From positions 1,270,501 to 1,334,500 of the forward strand of contig JAPXFQ010002690.1 in the NCBI GenBank assembly GCA_028564705.1: DNA of 64,000 nt, read 5' to 3'. Source of the DNA: Apricaphanius iberus. Lineage: Eukaryota > Chordata > Actinopteri > Cyprinodontiformes > Aphaniidae. Each line of letters starts with the position of its first letter. Positions within the stretch are counted from its first letter, which is position 1. The translations under genes and the position numbers were made by a program. The notes below the pieces were generated by a model. It searched no databases, had not been told where the DNA came from, and saw only the letters and a list, made by a program, of their open reading frames with translations. Shown here piece by piece: positions 1 to 11,716 of this stretch.

Positions 1-39
1 ACGATTATAACTTCGAGTCCAGCTTAGTTTAACACTCAC

Positions 40-103
40 CTTTGTTCCTCATTGTGACGCCAGGAACGGAGCAGGGAGCGCTGGAATCTGGCACTGTAAA
101 CTG
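40..103 (-). CDS. akap13: akap13 internal exon after the C1 finger (NAGNAG acceptor)
   Basis: This is the last akap13 exon in the window in transcript order. It encodes a 21-residue linker just after the C1 zinc finger and ends in VTMRNK; human AKAP13 has a similar VIMRNK at this place. The donor is G|GTGAGTG at 39-38. The acceptor reads ACAGCAG, so the exon can start at 103 (adding one Gln) or at 100; both keep the frame. It enters at phase 0 and leaves at phase 1. A third downstream AG (position 94) would put the reading out of frame and into a stop, so it was not used. The next exons, encoding the DH-PH RhoGEF module, are outside the window. The exon is short and weakly conserved, so the call rests mainly on phase, splice sites and the MRNK ending. 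Confidence 0.8.
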
Positions 104-237
104 CTGTTTGGGCAACTAAACAGAGGGAGACGGAGAATAAAAGCATAAACGAAAGGAAAATCGATTTTGGCTACAGGACAACAGAATTCTGCAGGGTCAG
201 TAGTGGAGAGTCAGTGTTTGTGTGTGTGGGGGGGTAC

Positions 238-305
238 CTTCATCTTCACGTTGGCACAAACAGCCATGCTGTCCCTGCAGCCCTTGTGGACGGATGCATT
301 ACAGT
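238..305 (-). CDS. akap13: akap13 exon encoding the second half of the C1 zinc finger
   Basis: The 68-nt exon completes the C1 (phorbol-ester-type) zinc finger begun in the exon at 2456-2615. The peptide contains CNASVHKGC, then RDSMAVC and ends NVKMK. These supply the C-x4-H-x2-C and final Cys ligands of the HC6H-type pattern. Human AKAP13 has CSAFVHKGC and KVKMK at the same place. The acceptor is TTTTCCAG and the donor AAG|GTACCC. Entry is at phase 1 (the first two bases complete a Tyr codon) and exit at phase 0. In the protein this domain lies N-terminal to the DH-PH module that activates RhoA. The exon sits 134 bp upstream of the exon at 40-103. Confidence 0.93.
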
Positions 306-363
306 CTGGAAAACAAAGCAGAAAAGCAACACAGTGAGCCTGGTGGTGGTGAGGCCAGGGAGA

Positions 364-390
364 GTGTGTGTGTGTGTGTGTGTGTGTGTT
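364..390. repeat. (GT)n microsatellite
   Basis: An almost pure GT run of about 13 units, 59 bp upstream (in gene orientation) of the C1 exon acceptor. It produces spurious CVCVCV-type reading frames on both strands. Confidence 0.95.
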
Positions 391-1861
391 GGAAGGATGG
401 GGCTAGAAATTCTGACTGGTTTTCACAGTCAGCCAGGAAACTCCACCAGCCCTCTAATGAAAGCCAGACTGGAGCAAAGAGTGTGATGCAACTCATGGGC
501 AATACTGCTTATGGAAAAAAAAAAGTTTATGCTTTGATGCAAGTACACGCAGCTGCATGAGAAAATCTCAATTATGTAAACATTCCCATATTTATCATTT
601 AGTAACAAAAGTCATAATACATGACTGCTAAAATAAGATCTCCAGTGTAATCGGATCCTGTTTAAGTCAGTGGGTGACTCCAGTTTGCCAGTAATTCTTT
701 GGGAAGATACCACTAAGCGTTTTGTGTTTCGTGCTTCCAACTCCAAAGCAGCTGCAGCCGGGTCCACCAGGAACAGGCTGGAACAGGCTCTCATTGGTTC
801 ACCATTTCAACTCACTTTCATATCGAAGTTTTTTCACGGAAGACTTTTTGAGAAGCGATTGCACAAGTTAAACCCACAAACCCACCACCAGAACGCTGTC
901 ATCCATGCCGGGCTGCATGCAACATTTCCGTTCTGAAGATGACATCAGTAAACGTAGGGTGAGAAGATAATACAGCCGTGTGTGTACAGGAAGGCAACAA
1001 CGCCATCAGTGGCAGTTTCCCACACTGCCTGATTACACTGCATGATGTTCATATCTATTTCTAGTTTCCCTTTCAGTGTTTTGGGGTATTTTCCTCTTCT
1101 TCTTTTTTTCCTTTTTTTTTCCTTGGACGTCTAAGTAGATCCAGAGAACCAAAGACAAAGAAACACTGTATTTGTCTGCTGGATGGAAATCAGCCAGACA
1201 TCTGCGAGTATAAACCTTGTGAAAATCACCCTCACAAGGCTCTGAAACAGTCTGCCTCCAAAACAAAAAGGGCTGTTTCTTGTCAGCTGAGTATCTGAGG
1301 CAGAATGTGACCATTCAGAGAACGGCTGTAATCCATCGCAGAGCTCGTTTCTCCTTTTTGAGCGACCTCCCCCCCCCCAGCCACCCCGCCTCTCGCTTGC
1401 TCAATAAGCTACATCCTCTTCTGTTGCTCCAGTGAAAAACAAAATTATAAATGGCTTTGTTCTCCCTCCTGGCACACTGATGGGGCTGATTTTGAAGTTG
1501 TCCTTTAGGAGACGAGTTTACAGATGCGGCGGCAGGTCAGCCAACCACAAAAATGAGAAGCAGGCAGGGTACTTAGAATGGCCACCATTAGGCAAAGGAG
1601 AAACGCGTAACTCATTTTGATGATAGTTTTGCCTTGCTATATGAATACAGATGTGAAAAGCATGATGATGTCAGTGGTGTTTGCTGAATCTGATGACTTA
1701 TTTTTTCTCAGCAGCACATATAATGACAGTATGGAGTAGAGAAAACATCTTAGAGGATAAAAGAAGGGAAACCAATTGTTAATTTCATGTAAATCACTTG
1801 TGGATAATAAAATGAGATGCACTAGTGACAGTTTCAGTGTCTGATACCGCTTTTTTGGTTT

Positions 1862-2000
1862 TCTTAAACAGGTGGTCCCTCTCAGCAACAGGCCATCGGC
1901 AGTCTGCAACATTTGAGTTTTCAAGAATAAACACCTGCGTACTGTGATCCCGAAGCGCCTCAGTGACATTAAAATCCAGACTTTGACTAGGCCACACCCA
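1862..2000 (-). mobile_element. Degraded Tc1/mariner-like transposase C-terminal fragment
   Basis: On the minus strand this reads as a decayed transposase catalytic tail with WPSQSLDFN, close to the WPSQSPDLNPIE block that carries the last catalytic acidic residue region of Tc1-type enzymes. The frame is interrupted and no terminal repeats could be fixed. It is an old fossil inside the intron with no expected function. Confidence 0.6.
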
Positions 2001-2455
2001 AATTATTAATTTTTTTTTTTTTTTTAAACACAGAGATGGACTCGCTGGTGTGCTTTCAATCATATACTTTTTACATAACACTACTGTTTCGGCGTTTAAT
2101 GCAACAAACTGAAGACGCACATTTAGGATTTCAGTGAGAAAACAATAATTTAAGATTCCATTTCTGCTTTGTTGAGATTTTCACATTGTTTTACTGTATG
2201 TCTATAACTTTTGTCAAGTAGAAAAAAAGAACTCAAAAATTTTTATCAAAGTTGTATACTGGATATGGTGGGACACCCAAGTTTTGATACATTTAACACA
2301 CAGGAAAAGAAAGGTTGTCAGTTAAAAAAATAAATTTTGTCAATTCCAATCACTCCCCAGCTTATTAGTGTGTTTCTAATAAATAGAACCAGAGCAAAAT
2401 TTGGGATAAAGTATTGGATCAGTATATCAAGAAAACAGCCAGAAAAGTTACTTAC

Positions 2456-2615
2456 ATGTACAAAAGAATGCCTCCTTGCCATTAAAAACTTTATTGCACT
2501 GGGAGCACTGGACGGACTGGCTTGAGCCGACTGGTGTGAAAAGATGTCCATTCACCGCCTTTTTGTCCTTCTCCTTGCTTTCTTTGTCCTTGTCCCTTTT
2601 GTCTCGATCTTTTTC
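2456..2615 (-). CDS. akap13: akap13 exon: Lys/Glu-rich tract and first half of C1 zinc finger
   Basis: The 160-nt exon starts with a highly charged KD/KE repeat of about 19 residues, typical of AKAP13 just ahead of its C1 domain. It then reads KDKKAVNGH, whose His is the first zinc ligand, followed 12 residues on by CSQC and later FFCT. Human AKAP13 has KDKKTVNGH and CSQC here with the same spacing. The acceptor is TTTGCTCAG and the donor T|GTAAGT, phase 0 in and phase 1 out. Joined to 238-305 it gives a complete C1 ligand set (His, Cys-x2-Cys, Cys-x2-Cys, His-x2-Cys, Cys). The domain is described as atypical in AKAP13 and is not assumed here to bind diacylglycerol. Confidence 0.95.
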
Positions 2616-3347
2616 CTGAGCAAAGAAAATTGCAAGAGTTATTAACGCGACTCATCTCAAACTTTTACTTCCACAATTACTTGGACACATTCACCGTCAA
2701 ATTGGAAATTTTAGGGAAGAGCGAGACTCCGAGTGAAGCCCAGGTTGCATGGGGAGAGGAGTCGTGCGCAAGACGCTGACAAGATGTTTCGCCGTTCGGC
2801 CGGTGGCTGATGTTAAAATTCAATCTAAACCCCACGGAGCGACATGATTACTCTGATGTGCTTCCCAGCAGGAGAGGAGATGGGAGGAGGGGGGGGTTGC
2901 ATATTAATTGAAACATTTTTTTTCTATGCAGTTAAACTGGCGAATTAAAGGCAACTTAAAATAACTTTTTACGTAACAGACGGAGATAAATTGTTTCTAC
3001 AGCAATACAGATCAGTGTTTAATTAACAGGAGACAATCCATGTTTAACTATAACTATTATTAGAAATATTAGTTAACGGTCCAGCAAAAATATTAATCAC
3101 TTTAATGTTTTAACAATTTGTCATGATACAACCTCTAAACTCAATGGTATTTTATTGGGATTTGGTGTGATAAATCAACACAAGGAAGGCAAAGGCCTTT
3201 GAAGAATGTGTCTGCTGGCTTTAGACATGTATAATAAAAAAATATATATATGTAAAAAAAATTACATCTCGCCCATTCTTCTTTGTTAAATTCCTCCAGT
3301 TCTGTCAGACTGGACAGATATCATCTGTGGACATCTGTTTAGGAGTG

Positions 3348-3425
3348 TCAATCAATCAATTCAACTTTATTTATAAAGCGCTTTTCAAACACAGTTTCTC
3401 TAAGTGCTTTACAGATTTAAAATGA
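3348..3425. repeat. SINE/LINE 3'-end type dispersed repeat
   Basis: The string AACTTTATTTATAAAGCGCT followed by AAGTGCTTTACAG is a widespread teleost retroposon 3'-region motif. It is preceded by a TCAATCAATCAATTC repeat. Only this end is recognisable and the extent is approximate. Confidence 0.5.
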
Positions 3426-3564
3426 CCCCACAACCCCCCCTTTCAAAAACCAAAAATCATCATCTCAACTACACCCCTTCCCAACCCAACCCATCAGCCA
3501 TACACACACACACATACAGTTAAAATCTACAAATTCCCTTCTGGATTTAGGTCGGGACCACACA

Positions 3565-3640
3565 ATCAGAATCAGAATCAGCTTTAATGGCCAAGTATGA
3601 CACATACAAGTATGACACATACAAGTATGACGCATACAAG
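3565..3640 (+). repeat. Retroposon tail with 15-bp tandem repeat
   Basis: Begins AATCAGAATCAGCTTTAATG, a common fish retroposon 3'-end motif. It then carries three near-identical 15-bp units (AAGTATGACACATAC, the third with one change) at about 3593-3637. The tandem units produce a false repeating MTHTS reading frame. Confidence 0.6.
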
Positions 3641-4149
3641 GATGCTGCCATCACCATGGTTCCCTGTGGGGATTATGAGTGAATCCTTCCCACAGTGCTC
3701 TGCATTCAGGTGGAAAAGCAGACCTGCTTCCTTCATGCGTTTGCTGTGTCTGTTACATTCTGCGGTGAAAACTTTAAACTGGACGTCTGATGAATTTCTT
3801 TTAACAATGGTGTTCCACTTAGTTGTGGATTCAGGTGTTCGCAGATTCACTCCGTCTTGGGCTTTGTTTGCCGACAAAAAATACATCTTGTGTTCATTGC
3901 TATGGTGTGCTTGTCAGTCACATTGTTATCTTTGTATATATTGTTTAAAACCTGTGGGTTTTTGGTTCACTGTTGCTTTCTTCTATTTCTGCAGGTGAAG
4001 AAGGAGATTCCTCACATCTTTTCTTGTATTCTCTCTTCTCTGTTCTTACAGTTCTGATGCTGCTCTGCCGGACATGACTAGTAAAAACAAAAACAAAAAA
4101 AGGGCCAGATATGTGTAGTTCACAGCTGATGGTTTTCCTTTCTACACTC

Positions 4150-4470
4150 CATCCCCACTTTTGTATCTCTGAAGCTCCTCAAGAGTAAACCTGGGCCTCT
4201 TGGCTGCTTCTCTGAATATTACTCTCCTTCCTTTGCCTTTTAGTTACAGTGACCAACTGTGCCTTACTATGTTTGCAGTTAGAGTTGCCCTGGTTTCAAC
4301 ACAAATTAAACACAACCCAGACCTGTCTGGTGTGTTTTCCGTTCTCCTGTTTGTTCAATAACTGCTCTCTAGCAAACCTCCAAAGCCTTAACAGATCATC
4401 GGGATTTATGCAGAGATTAAATGAAACTCAAGACCATCCCGTCTACCGATTATATGTCATCTGAAGTTGA
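4150..4470. repeat. Probable DNA-transposon-derived dispersed repeat
   Basis: Contains CTGGGCCTCTTGGCTGCTTC and ACCTGTCTGGTGTGTTTTCC. I recognise both as parts of a very common fish DNA-transposon-derived repeat, probably Tc1/mariner related. No intact coding region or terminal repeats are visible. Family assignment is from memory and only moderately sure. Confidence 0.4.
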
Positions 4471-4764
4471 TTTTAATTAGAGATATAAATGTAATCGGCT
4501 CGAATACAAATCGTATCTTTCAGATTTCCTTTTTCCCCTTCACTTAACAGCTATGTACTACTTTGTGTTTTTCTGCCACATAAAGAGTATAAGCACTTTG
4601 ATAATGTAACTGAGTGAGGAGGAGGAAGATCTGCCGGATCCTTGGACCTATGATGTAGACACCGAGACTGGGATTCGCATCTCTGACCTTTCCATAAGAG
4701 GCTGCTCTTTCTGCTGTTCCTGCAATAATGGACGAGTTCATCCTTAGCAGTTGGTCATCCATTC

Positions 4765-4798
4765 TCACACACGCACGCACGCACGCACGCACACACAC
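4765..4798. repeat. (CACG/CA)n microsatellite
   Basis: Alternating CAC/GCAC units, flanked by short pure CA runs. Confidence 0.95.
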
Positions 4799-6377
4799 TA
4801 AACCGAATAACAATCCCATAAAGTGATGCAGACAAGAACAGAGCTTTCATTCTTTTGGATTTGCATCACAGAGCCTCCACCCAAACCCAGAGGAAATGGG
4901 AAAATGAAGTTTTCCAGCTTGTTTTAATGGTCCGGCCCTAGGCCTCTTGGTTTGTGAGGACCACAAAGCACTGACATAGAGGGGGCTCATTTTGCTCAGT
5001 TTTTAAGATGCCAGAAGGCTAAGGGAGCCACGGCTTGTGTTTCAAAGCCATTACAACACACTGCATTCATTCTCACTTCCTGCAACAACAACAAAAAACA
5101 TCGCATCAGAAATAAAACATTCAAACAAACTTCGATGACAGGACAAGAGAGATTTTTTAAAGCAGCTCTCAAAGCATCTAAAATCCCTTTTTGACATTTT
5201 CATCAAGACAACCTACTTACAAAAGCAGAGAAATCGAACAAAAAAAGGGGAACATTAGCCGTTTTTGGCTGAAAGAAACCTTCACAGGACACATAATGGC
5301 TTCTGACGTCTACCACTCAGATTGAAACAAAGAGACGTTTCTAGTGTAAGAAAGTCTGAGCGACTGTGACTTCACTGGAAAAAGACAGCAGCCCAGAACA
5401 GAACTCTTTAAACATAATCTTCTGACAGCCACTAAACTTTTACTGCAATGTGACTGGAAAACCAGATCAGTCGCTCAGCCTACCTCCAGGCAACCTTTCC
5501 TTCTCAGCGAGAAGCCACGGCTCCCTGAGAACCTCCCGTATAACATCCCTGGTTGTGGCCCGAGGGGCAGAATCTACAGCCAGTGCCTAGGCTCCATCAG
5601 GAACTCAGTGAAGAGGAAGTGACTGCCACGCAACAGGAGGTGCTATTTCTGCAACAACCCTTCAGTTCGGAGCAGACGCTGCGACAGACTGTGCTGCCTA
5701 AATCCTCTTCCACCTCTGTCTCACTTTCGGTATCATGTAGAAAGCAGACCTGAGAGACTCTAGGTTTTAAACTGGTAAAGATTAACTTTGACTAATCAGA
5801 AGAGAATGGTTAACAACGGGAGAGGAGTTCAGCTTTTCATTTTAAGAGAATTGTGGTTTTTACCACATTTGACAACCACAGTACAACATTGTAAAACGTA
5901 TTTACAAACTAAAGGTTGCTTGAGGACGATTTGTTTTCTTCTCTTTAAACACAATCTGCGGCAACTTCTTTTAGGGTCCTGTCACTTTAAAAGCAAAGCA
6001 CTGCCACAGAGCTGAGGAGAGATTGGAAAACCAACGCCAAGTCTTCTCTTCCTGTTTTACTTCCTGTTCACCCTTCAGTGTCTATCTGCAGGGGCAGGCC
6101 CGTTTTACAGTGACATGGCTAAAAACTGAGGGTTTTATCTCCACGACGGGAACCAAATCTGGATCATGTTCGTTTTAACACCACATCTGAACCGATGACG
6201 ATGATGCTTCATGATTACATCAGTTCTGTCGAGATATGAGCAACATGCATTATGTGGGCTGGAAATATTTATGGTTACATCATTTTAAACTAATACTTTA
6301 AAGAGGCAGGAAACATAATTTCCTGATTTGAGCACTGATGATAGAAACAAGAAAATGCTGTAATTGCAACTATAACA

Positions 6378-6401
6378 CCCCCCCCCCACACACACACACA
6401 C
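6378..6401. repeat. Poly-C plus (CA)n tract
   Basis: A C homopolymer of about 10 nt passes directly into a CA run. Simple repeat, with no gene evidence around it. Confidence 0.9.
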
Positions 6402-7529
6402 GATTGATTTGTGATTATTTTTTAAAATACTACAATACCATTTATTTGATAGATCACATTTCATAGCAGCATGAGAGCTAACCAAAGTGCTGTTCAATCT
6501 GCACTAAAGACAAGAAACACAACGACTAAGGCAAAAAAGAAGGACAGAACACATAAGCCATTTGTTTTCAGATGGAGGTTCTGGAGTATTTACAAACAAT
6601 TCCATCCAGTCTTTCACTGTAGTTGTCTTTTTAATAAACCGCTTTTCTACAGGAACATTGCCTTTCGGCTGCTTTCACACGGCAAGAAATGCACCGGATG
6701 GATTCTGATGAATGTCTGGGGCGGATTGTATCCGGATACGGCATAAACAGTGCGGTGGGCAAACATATGTCATTTCCCCAAACAAAGCCATTATTGCAAA
6801 GAGAGCCGACGAAACAGCAGAACTCACAGTGCTCGTCTTTTGTGTGCAATTCTACGCTTAAGAGAACAGGCTGAAGGGAAAATAGAAGTGAAACAAAGTG
6901 AAGCAGACTTTGATATATAGTATATGTCATCGATATGTGAACTCACAGCTTTCTCTGTCCCTCCCCACCCTCTCATCTAGAACTTTACCTGATGTTCTGA
7001 ACACAAACACACTACAAGTCCGCTCTTGTTACAAGGAGGTCAGGCGTAAATAAACCGATAACAGTTATCCACACAGACTCTGGAAGTTTGCTTTCAGACT
7101 TAAAAGTAAAAAAGATGAAGTCTGGAAAATTCCAGTTTTTCATGGCTTGTTTGAAAGGGGGCTATAACGTCAAGGGGGCAACACAGTAAAGGGGCTATAC
7201 AGTAATCAGTATACACAAAGAAAAATACAAGAAACGTAAGAGTACTAAATTCTAAGTATTAAAAGGCATAGGCAAACTAAGGATTAAAACCAAGGGTATC
7301 CCCGTCTGCAGAAGTACGGAGACATGCAGCACCATTAAGATTAGACACCAGGGCGGAAGGAGAAGAGACCAGTTTTTTACCATGCCGATCACAATAGAGA
7401 ACATGGGTCTGTGATTGGTCAGCCCAAAATCAGCCCAAAATCATTTCACTGGAACGGTGCTCTATATAATATAATTAGTATATAATGTATATAATTAATA
7501 TATAATGTACGTTCATTCCAGAGTTTTAG

Positions 7530-7990
7530 GGTGCAGACTGAAATGGCTCTTTTGCCATGGGTTTTGGTACTTGTAGTAGGTGTTGTTCAGCGGAGAGAAG
7601 GGACATGCATAGTTTATATGGGGTTAGCAGCCCTGAGAGGTAAGTAGGGGACAAACCATTCAGAGCCTTAAAAGTCAACCTCAACATTCTAAAACGTATT
7701 CGAAAGTGTACATTCTGGCAAGAGAGGGCAGCTGTCGAGACACCAATAAGAACAGAATTTGAATAATCCAGCCATGAGGTGATGAACATGAATTGTTGAC
7801 TCATGGTCGGTGCCGTTTTAGGATAGGTTTTATTTTGGCAAGACATCTCAGTTGATAAAAGGAGGCTTGTGACCGTTTGTTTAATGTCGGCATCCATCTT
7901 TAGTGACGAGTCAGTATTTAACACCAAGACTGAGAGCTGTCTGATTAGAATTAAAGGGAAGTGCAGAAGAATCGAAAGTAGATGATGATG
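7530..7990 (-). mobile_element. Jockey/L2-like LINE, degraded reverse transcriptase 3' portion
   Basis: The minus strand encodes a fragment with LNTDSSLKMDADIKQ, WLDYSNSVLIGVS, FKALNGLSPTYLSGLL and LLQVPKP. This is the conserved C-terminal part of non-LTR reverse transcriptases of the Jockey/CR1/L2 group (usual forms RLDYCNSVL and ALNGLAPxYLSDLL). An internal deletion joins the VSTAALS block directly to the later FRIRFRMLRL block. The element is 5'-truncated and dead. Confidence 0.8.
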
Positions 7991-9559
7991 AGCCATGAGG
8001 GGTATAAACAACAAGCTCAGGTTTAGTCAACTAAATGAATACATATCATGTTAAATTCCTAAAATGATTTTACCCACAGTTTTAAAGGGGCGGGGGGGTA
8101 TGTAAAATTGACTTTTTGAGGCGTAACATACTGACAACATGTTATTCCCTCATTAAAAACATGCCTGAAGTGTTGCTTTGACTCAATCACTTATGTTCGA
8201 CTAATCTTTAAGTCTCTGCTGGTAGTCATTGGGAGTCCTGTTTTGCCTGCTCCCACCTATCCCCTCTTCCGACCTGACGTACTCAGCCGAGCCGCTGCAC
8301 CTGCAGCCCTCCCAATCCCCACACAACTCCGGCAGAGTAGCCTAGGCTAAGTGTTTGGACTTAATCTTTGGGAACAACCCTGGGCCGAAAAAAAAACTGT
8401 TAACTTTGAGCAAATCACTTCACAGAGGACTGCTTTCTCAACAAAAGCCTTTTTAATAGTGGACTAATAAGCCGATTGGCCCTAAATCAATGCTAATTCA
8501 TCCGAACCTGCACAGTTAAGAACTGTGATTCGAGTCATTTTGCTAGGATTTCTAAATCTGAACTCAAAACATAGCTTCATATGTATGTGCTTTTATGATT
8601 TCAATGTAAAACATAGCTTTATAGTGTTTAATATTTATAAAAGGGTGCCAAGGAGGTTAAATATTACAAAGCCAACAGGTCTTTTAAAAGCCTCTGAATT
8701 CTCTCTAGGTCTTCAAAAACCCCACTTTCAGGGTCGGATATCGATCATTTGCGTACGGTCTTACAATCTCCCAAGTTGCCATTGTTCACCAATGTAATCT
8801 GCAACACACTGAAAACTTCTGTAAACTATATCCGAGTCCGACTCCATGCGCATGCTGTGATAATGGCTGGTATATGACGTACTGAATGGGGAGTTTCACA
8901 AAGGGTAGGAGGGTCTTAGAGAGGCACAGACGAGTATTAAGGCGTCAAATATGGAAGTGATGAGAAGGTGAATTTTGTTAAGGTGTATTTTGATTTATAC
9001 AGGATTTTCAGACAGATTTAGGGTAACAATCTTATCTGAGTGTGCTATAGAATGGTGTTGTGTAACTGGAAGATGCATAATACTTCTCTTTTAAAAAGAC
9101 AAAAAATTGAATCACGGACACTTAACTCATGAAAGTAATCATTCATATCACAAAATGGCTGAGCGTTAATAATTAAGGAAAACATTCACAAAACCTTCCA
9201 TTTTTGGGGGGATGTTTTTTCCAACCCTTAGCTGTAGTGGATTTTACTGTTGTTTTTTTAAATAGGATAAAAAAAACTACTTAGTACTTGTGAAGTTGAA
9301 GGGAAATCACTCATGGTTTTCAACATTTTTACAAATTAAAATATAAGAAATGTGGTGAGGACATGCATTTAGCCCTAAGGGGCCAGTTATTTGCATAAGC
9401 ATTTTTGTCTGCAATTACTCTCGAAAGAATTTCGGGGTGTGTCTCTCCACCAGTTTTCCTCATCTGGAGAGGGAACTTCTATTTCTATTTGCAATATATA
9501 TGGTCAGTCAGATGGAATGAGTTGTTTGGGAACATCAATTTTCATGTTATCCAACAGAT

Positions 9560-10200
9560 TTCAAACTCGGCTTAGGCCTGGACTTTAATGGGGCTGTTCT
9601 AATATGAACATGCTTCGATCCAAACGACTCCATTGTAGCTCAGGTTGTTTGCTAAGTTTACTTCTCCAAGACGCTGCAGTTTCGAAACTTTTGGGCACAG
9701 CCTGTTTTCTTCATCCATGCAGAGTTTTGAATTTCATATTTACAAGAATTGACTTCATCTGACCAGAACACCTTCTTCTACGTATGCTTTGTCCCCTACA
9801 TAACTTGCAGCAACTCTTAGATTTTTGCAGTGCATCACCATTAGTGTTCCCTGCAGGTCCTCCATAATTACCAGGGACTTCCTTGTTGAATCTGTGATTA
9901 ATCCCTTCCCTGCCCCAGTTCGTTTAGGTGGACAACCATGTCTCTGCAGGTTTACAATTGCACCACACTCATTTTGTTTTCAGATGACAGCAGCTTTAAC
10001 AGTGGTCTGTGAGATGTTCAAAGCTGGAGCTATGGTTTTACAGTCCAACATCTTTCTCTCTGACTTCTCTGCTGTGTTTCTTGTTCCTTGTTCCTCAATG
10101 TTCTCTTAAATACCCCAGAGAAGCTGGACTAACAACTGTAAAACATTATCTTCCTTCTGTTCTACAGTGTTGTGGCATGTTGTGCTGTTCTACCTCATAA
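9560..10200. repeat. DNA-transposon-derived repeat, Tc1-like remnant
   Basis: Carries phrases typical of decayed Tc1/mariner-type repeats in fish, such as CATCTGACCAGAACACCTTC (9757-9776) and GTGAGATGTTCAAAGCTGGA (10008-10027). No intact reading frame. Limits are approximate. Confidence 0.45.
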
Positions 10201-10646
10201 AATCCCAGAAAATAAACTGCAGTTTATGGTACAAACGTGACAAAATGGTTCCCAGAATAAATTGACAGCTATGTAGCTGAGCTCAACTCACTTCAGAGAT
10301 TCATGATTGGGACTAAAAACTGTGTTGTGAACTCCAAAGCAGGCCTGCTGGGGAAGTCTGTATAGGGGAAGTTACAAGCCTTGAAGCGCGACACGTAACC
10401 ACCAGCTGTTCAGCAGGGGCCGCACTGAGGCCGGCAGAAGAGGAAGCAGATCCCTGTATGAATGTAGAAGTACCGCGGAGAAGCAGAGTGGGCCTGGCGT
10501 CAGAACCCAGCACTCCCTCCTTGCTCAGAGGGATGAATGTTTGTATGAAGAGGCGGCCAAGGTTTATCCAAACACACTCTAAAAATAAGTCATCTATATG
10601 CAGTGAAGAACGGTAAGCATTCATTTCAAAGCTCTGAGTGGCTTAC

Positions 10647-10758
10647 CCGTGTCTTTTTGTACATCTTGCTCTTGATGTAGCTGAAAGTCCGGCTGACTTT
10701 TGTCGTGTTCCTTCCCTCCGCGTCGCTCCGCAGGGGCCCGGGCTCTTCCTCTGATATA
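10647..10758 (-). CDS. akap13: akap13 exon with the VSRTFSYIKSKM motif
   Basis: The 112-nt exon encodes an acidic start (SEEEPGPLRSD) followed by TKVSRTFSYIKSKM and ends KKTR. Human AKAP13 has TKVSRTFSYIKNKM just before its Lys/Glu-rich tract, making this one of the clearest matches in the window. The acceptor is ATGTTTCAG and the donor CGG|GTAAGC. Entry is at phase 2 (one base completes the Ser codon begun in the 43-nt exon) and exit at phase 0, matching the Lys/Glu exon at 2456-2615. The R-T-F-S arrangement is a basophilic-kinase-like site; regulation by phosphorylation is an inference. Confidence 0.95.
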
Positions 10759-10986
10759 CTGAAACATATGTCACGCGTTACTCTGCACCAGCTGCCACCT
10801 ACACGGCATACCTGCTCACACATTCACTCAATCTCTTCTTTATAACATCATAAAGGTCCCATCGTCCTTTGGAAGCGCTTGGCCGCTTCTCCACACTCTT
10901 CTTTATGTGACCATAAATGTCGGCGTGGCTGTGAAAGACCTAAAGCAGCATTTCCTCATAATGTGTATGAGCACATTTGAACTGAC

Positions 10987-11029
10987 CTGTAAGCAACCGA
11001 GCCGGACCCGCTGGAAAACAACCTCATGC
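10987..11029 (-). CDS. akap13: akap13 43-nt microexon
   Basis: A small exon with acceptor TTTTCCTTCCAG and donor CAG|GTCAGT, separated from the next exon by only 228 bp. It reads MRLFSSGSGSVAY, flanked by split codons: Gly at the start (G from 19424-19526) and Ser at the end (T from 10647-10758). Its length is 1 modulo 3, exactly what is needed to bridge a phase-1 exit to a phase-2 entry. Human AKAP13 has a Ser/Thr/Asn-rich, poorly conserved segment at this point, so the support is splice signals and phase rather than sequence identity. Confidence 0.8.
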
Positions 11030-11695
11030 CTGGAAGGAAAAGAAGAAAGCAAATGAAGAGCCAAACTTTTATTATTTGAAATCGTATTTTATTTTTTTGT
11101 TTTTTCTGCTGCAAACACAGCTGGCAAAAAACGGTGTGCAGGGTAGAGCAGACTTGACCTTTCACTGAGTATACTGGCTCACTAGTAAAATATTTTATAT
11201 TCATTGGAGTTGAAGGGTGTCAGTCATGTCCTAGCTGCAAGGATTTGGCAGGGACAGGACTGAGCTACTTCAAATCATTAAAAGCAAGCTATTTAGCCTT
11301 TAGGAACCCCTGTAGAACTGAGGCAAAGCGTTAATGAAGAGACTGAGGCTGAGAGCTGCAGGCGTTTTGCCTTTCAGTTCAGTGACATTCAGTCCTTAAG
11401 GACTGTTGACACCGAAACATCTTTGGCTGCCTAGAAGATAGAATGGTTTCAAAAACCCATTCAAAATATGCCTTTTACCCAGAATAAATTCACTCAGTTA
11501 TTAAACAATAATCAGTGACTGTTTGGACTATCACAGAAATTGGATGTAGACGTCAACATAGATACTACACAAAACAAGACAATTTTTTTGGCACTGCTGA
11601 AGATTTTAAAACAGTCCCAAAATTAATCCACTTTATAATCTAGAAGCATAATCTCACACAGAAAACCTTTTTGACATAATTTATTCAAAAGTTTT

Positions 11696-11716
11696 AAAAA
11701 AAAAAAAAAAAAAAAA
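11696..11716. repeat. Poly-A tract
   Basis: A homopolymer of about 21 A. It may be a relic retroposon tail, but no body is recognisable upstream. Confidence 0.9.

Larger units (their letters stand above)
306..2455 (-). other. akap13: akap13 intron between the two C1 exons
   Basis: This 2.15-kb intron starts with GTAAGT (after exon 2456-2615) and ends TTTTCCAG. It contains a GT microsatellite at 364-390, homopolymer tracts near 1095-1125, 1368-1379 and 2008-2025, and an old Tc1/mariner transposase fragment near 1862-2000. The remaining sequence has no gene I can recognise; the short open frames there lack splice context and codon character. Confidence 0.8.
2616..10646 (-). other. akap13: akap13 intron (8.0 kb)
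   Basis: The intron starts GTAAGC after exon 10647-10758 and ends TTTGCTCAG before exon 2456-2615. It carries several dispersed repeats listed separately (about 3348-3425, 3565-3640, 4150-4470, 7530-7990, 9560-10200) and simple repeats (4765-4798, 6378-6401). The stretch 4850-7500 is largely unique and contains no recognisable gene. The stretch 8000-9550 likewise shows nothing beyond AT-rich sequence. Confidence 0.8.

Noticed and set aside
222..560. 112-codon plus-strand open frame over the GT repeat
   Set aside because: Driven by the microsatellite and antisense to the C1 exon.
3597..3998. 133-codon plus-strand open frame with repeated MTHTS
   Set aside because: The start is a tandem 15-bp repeat in a retroposon tail and the rest has no recognisable protein character.
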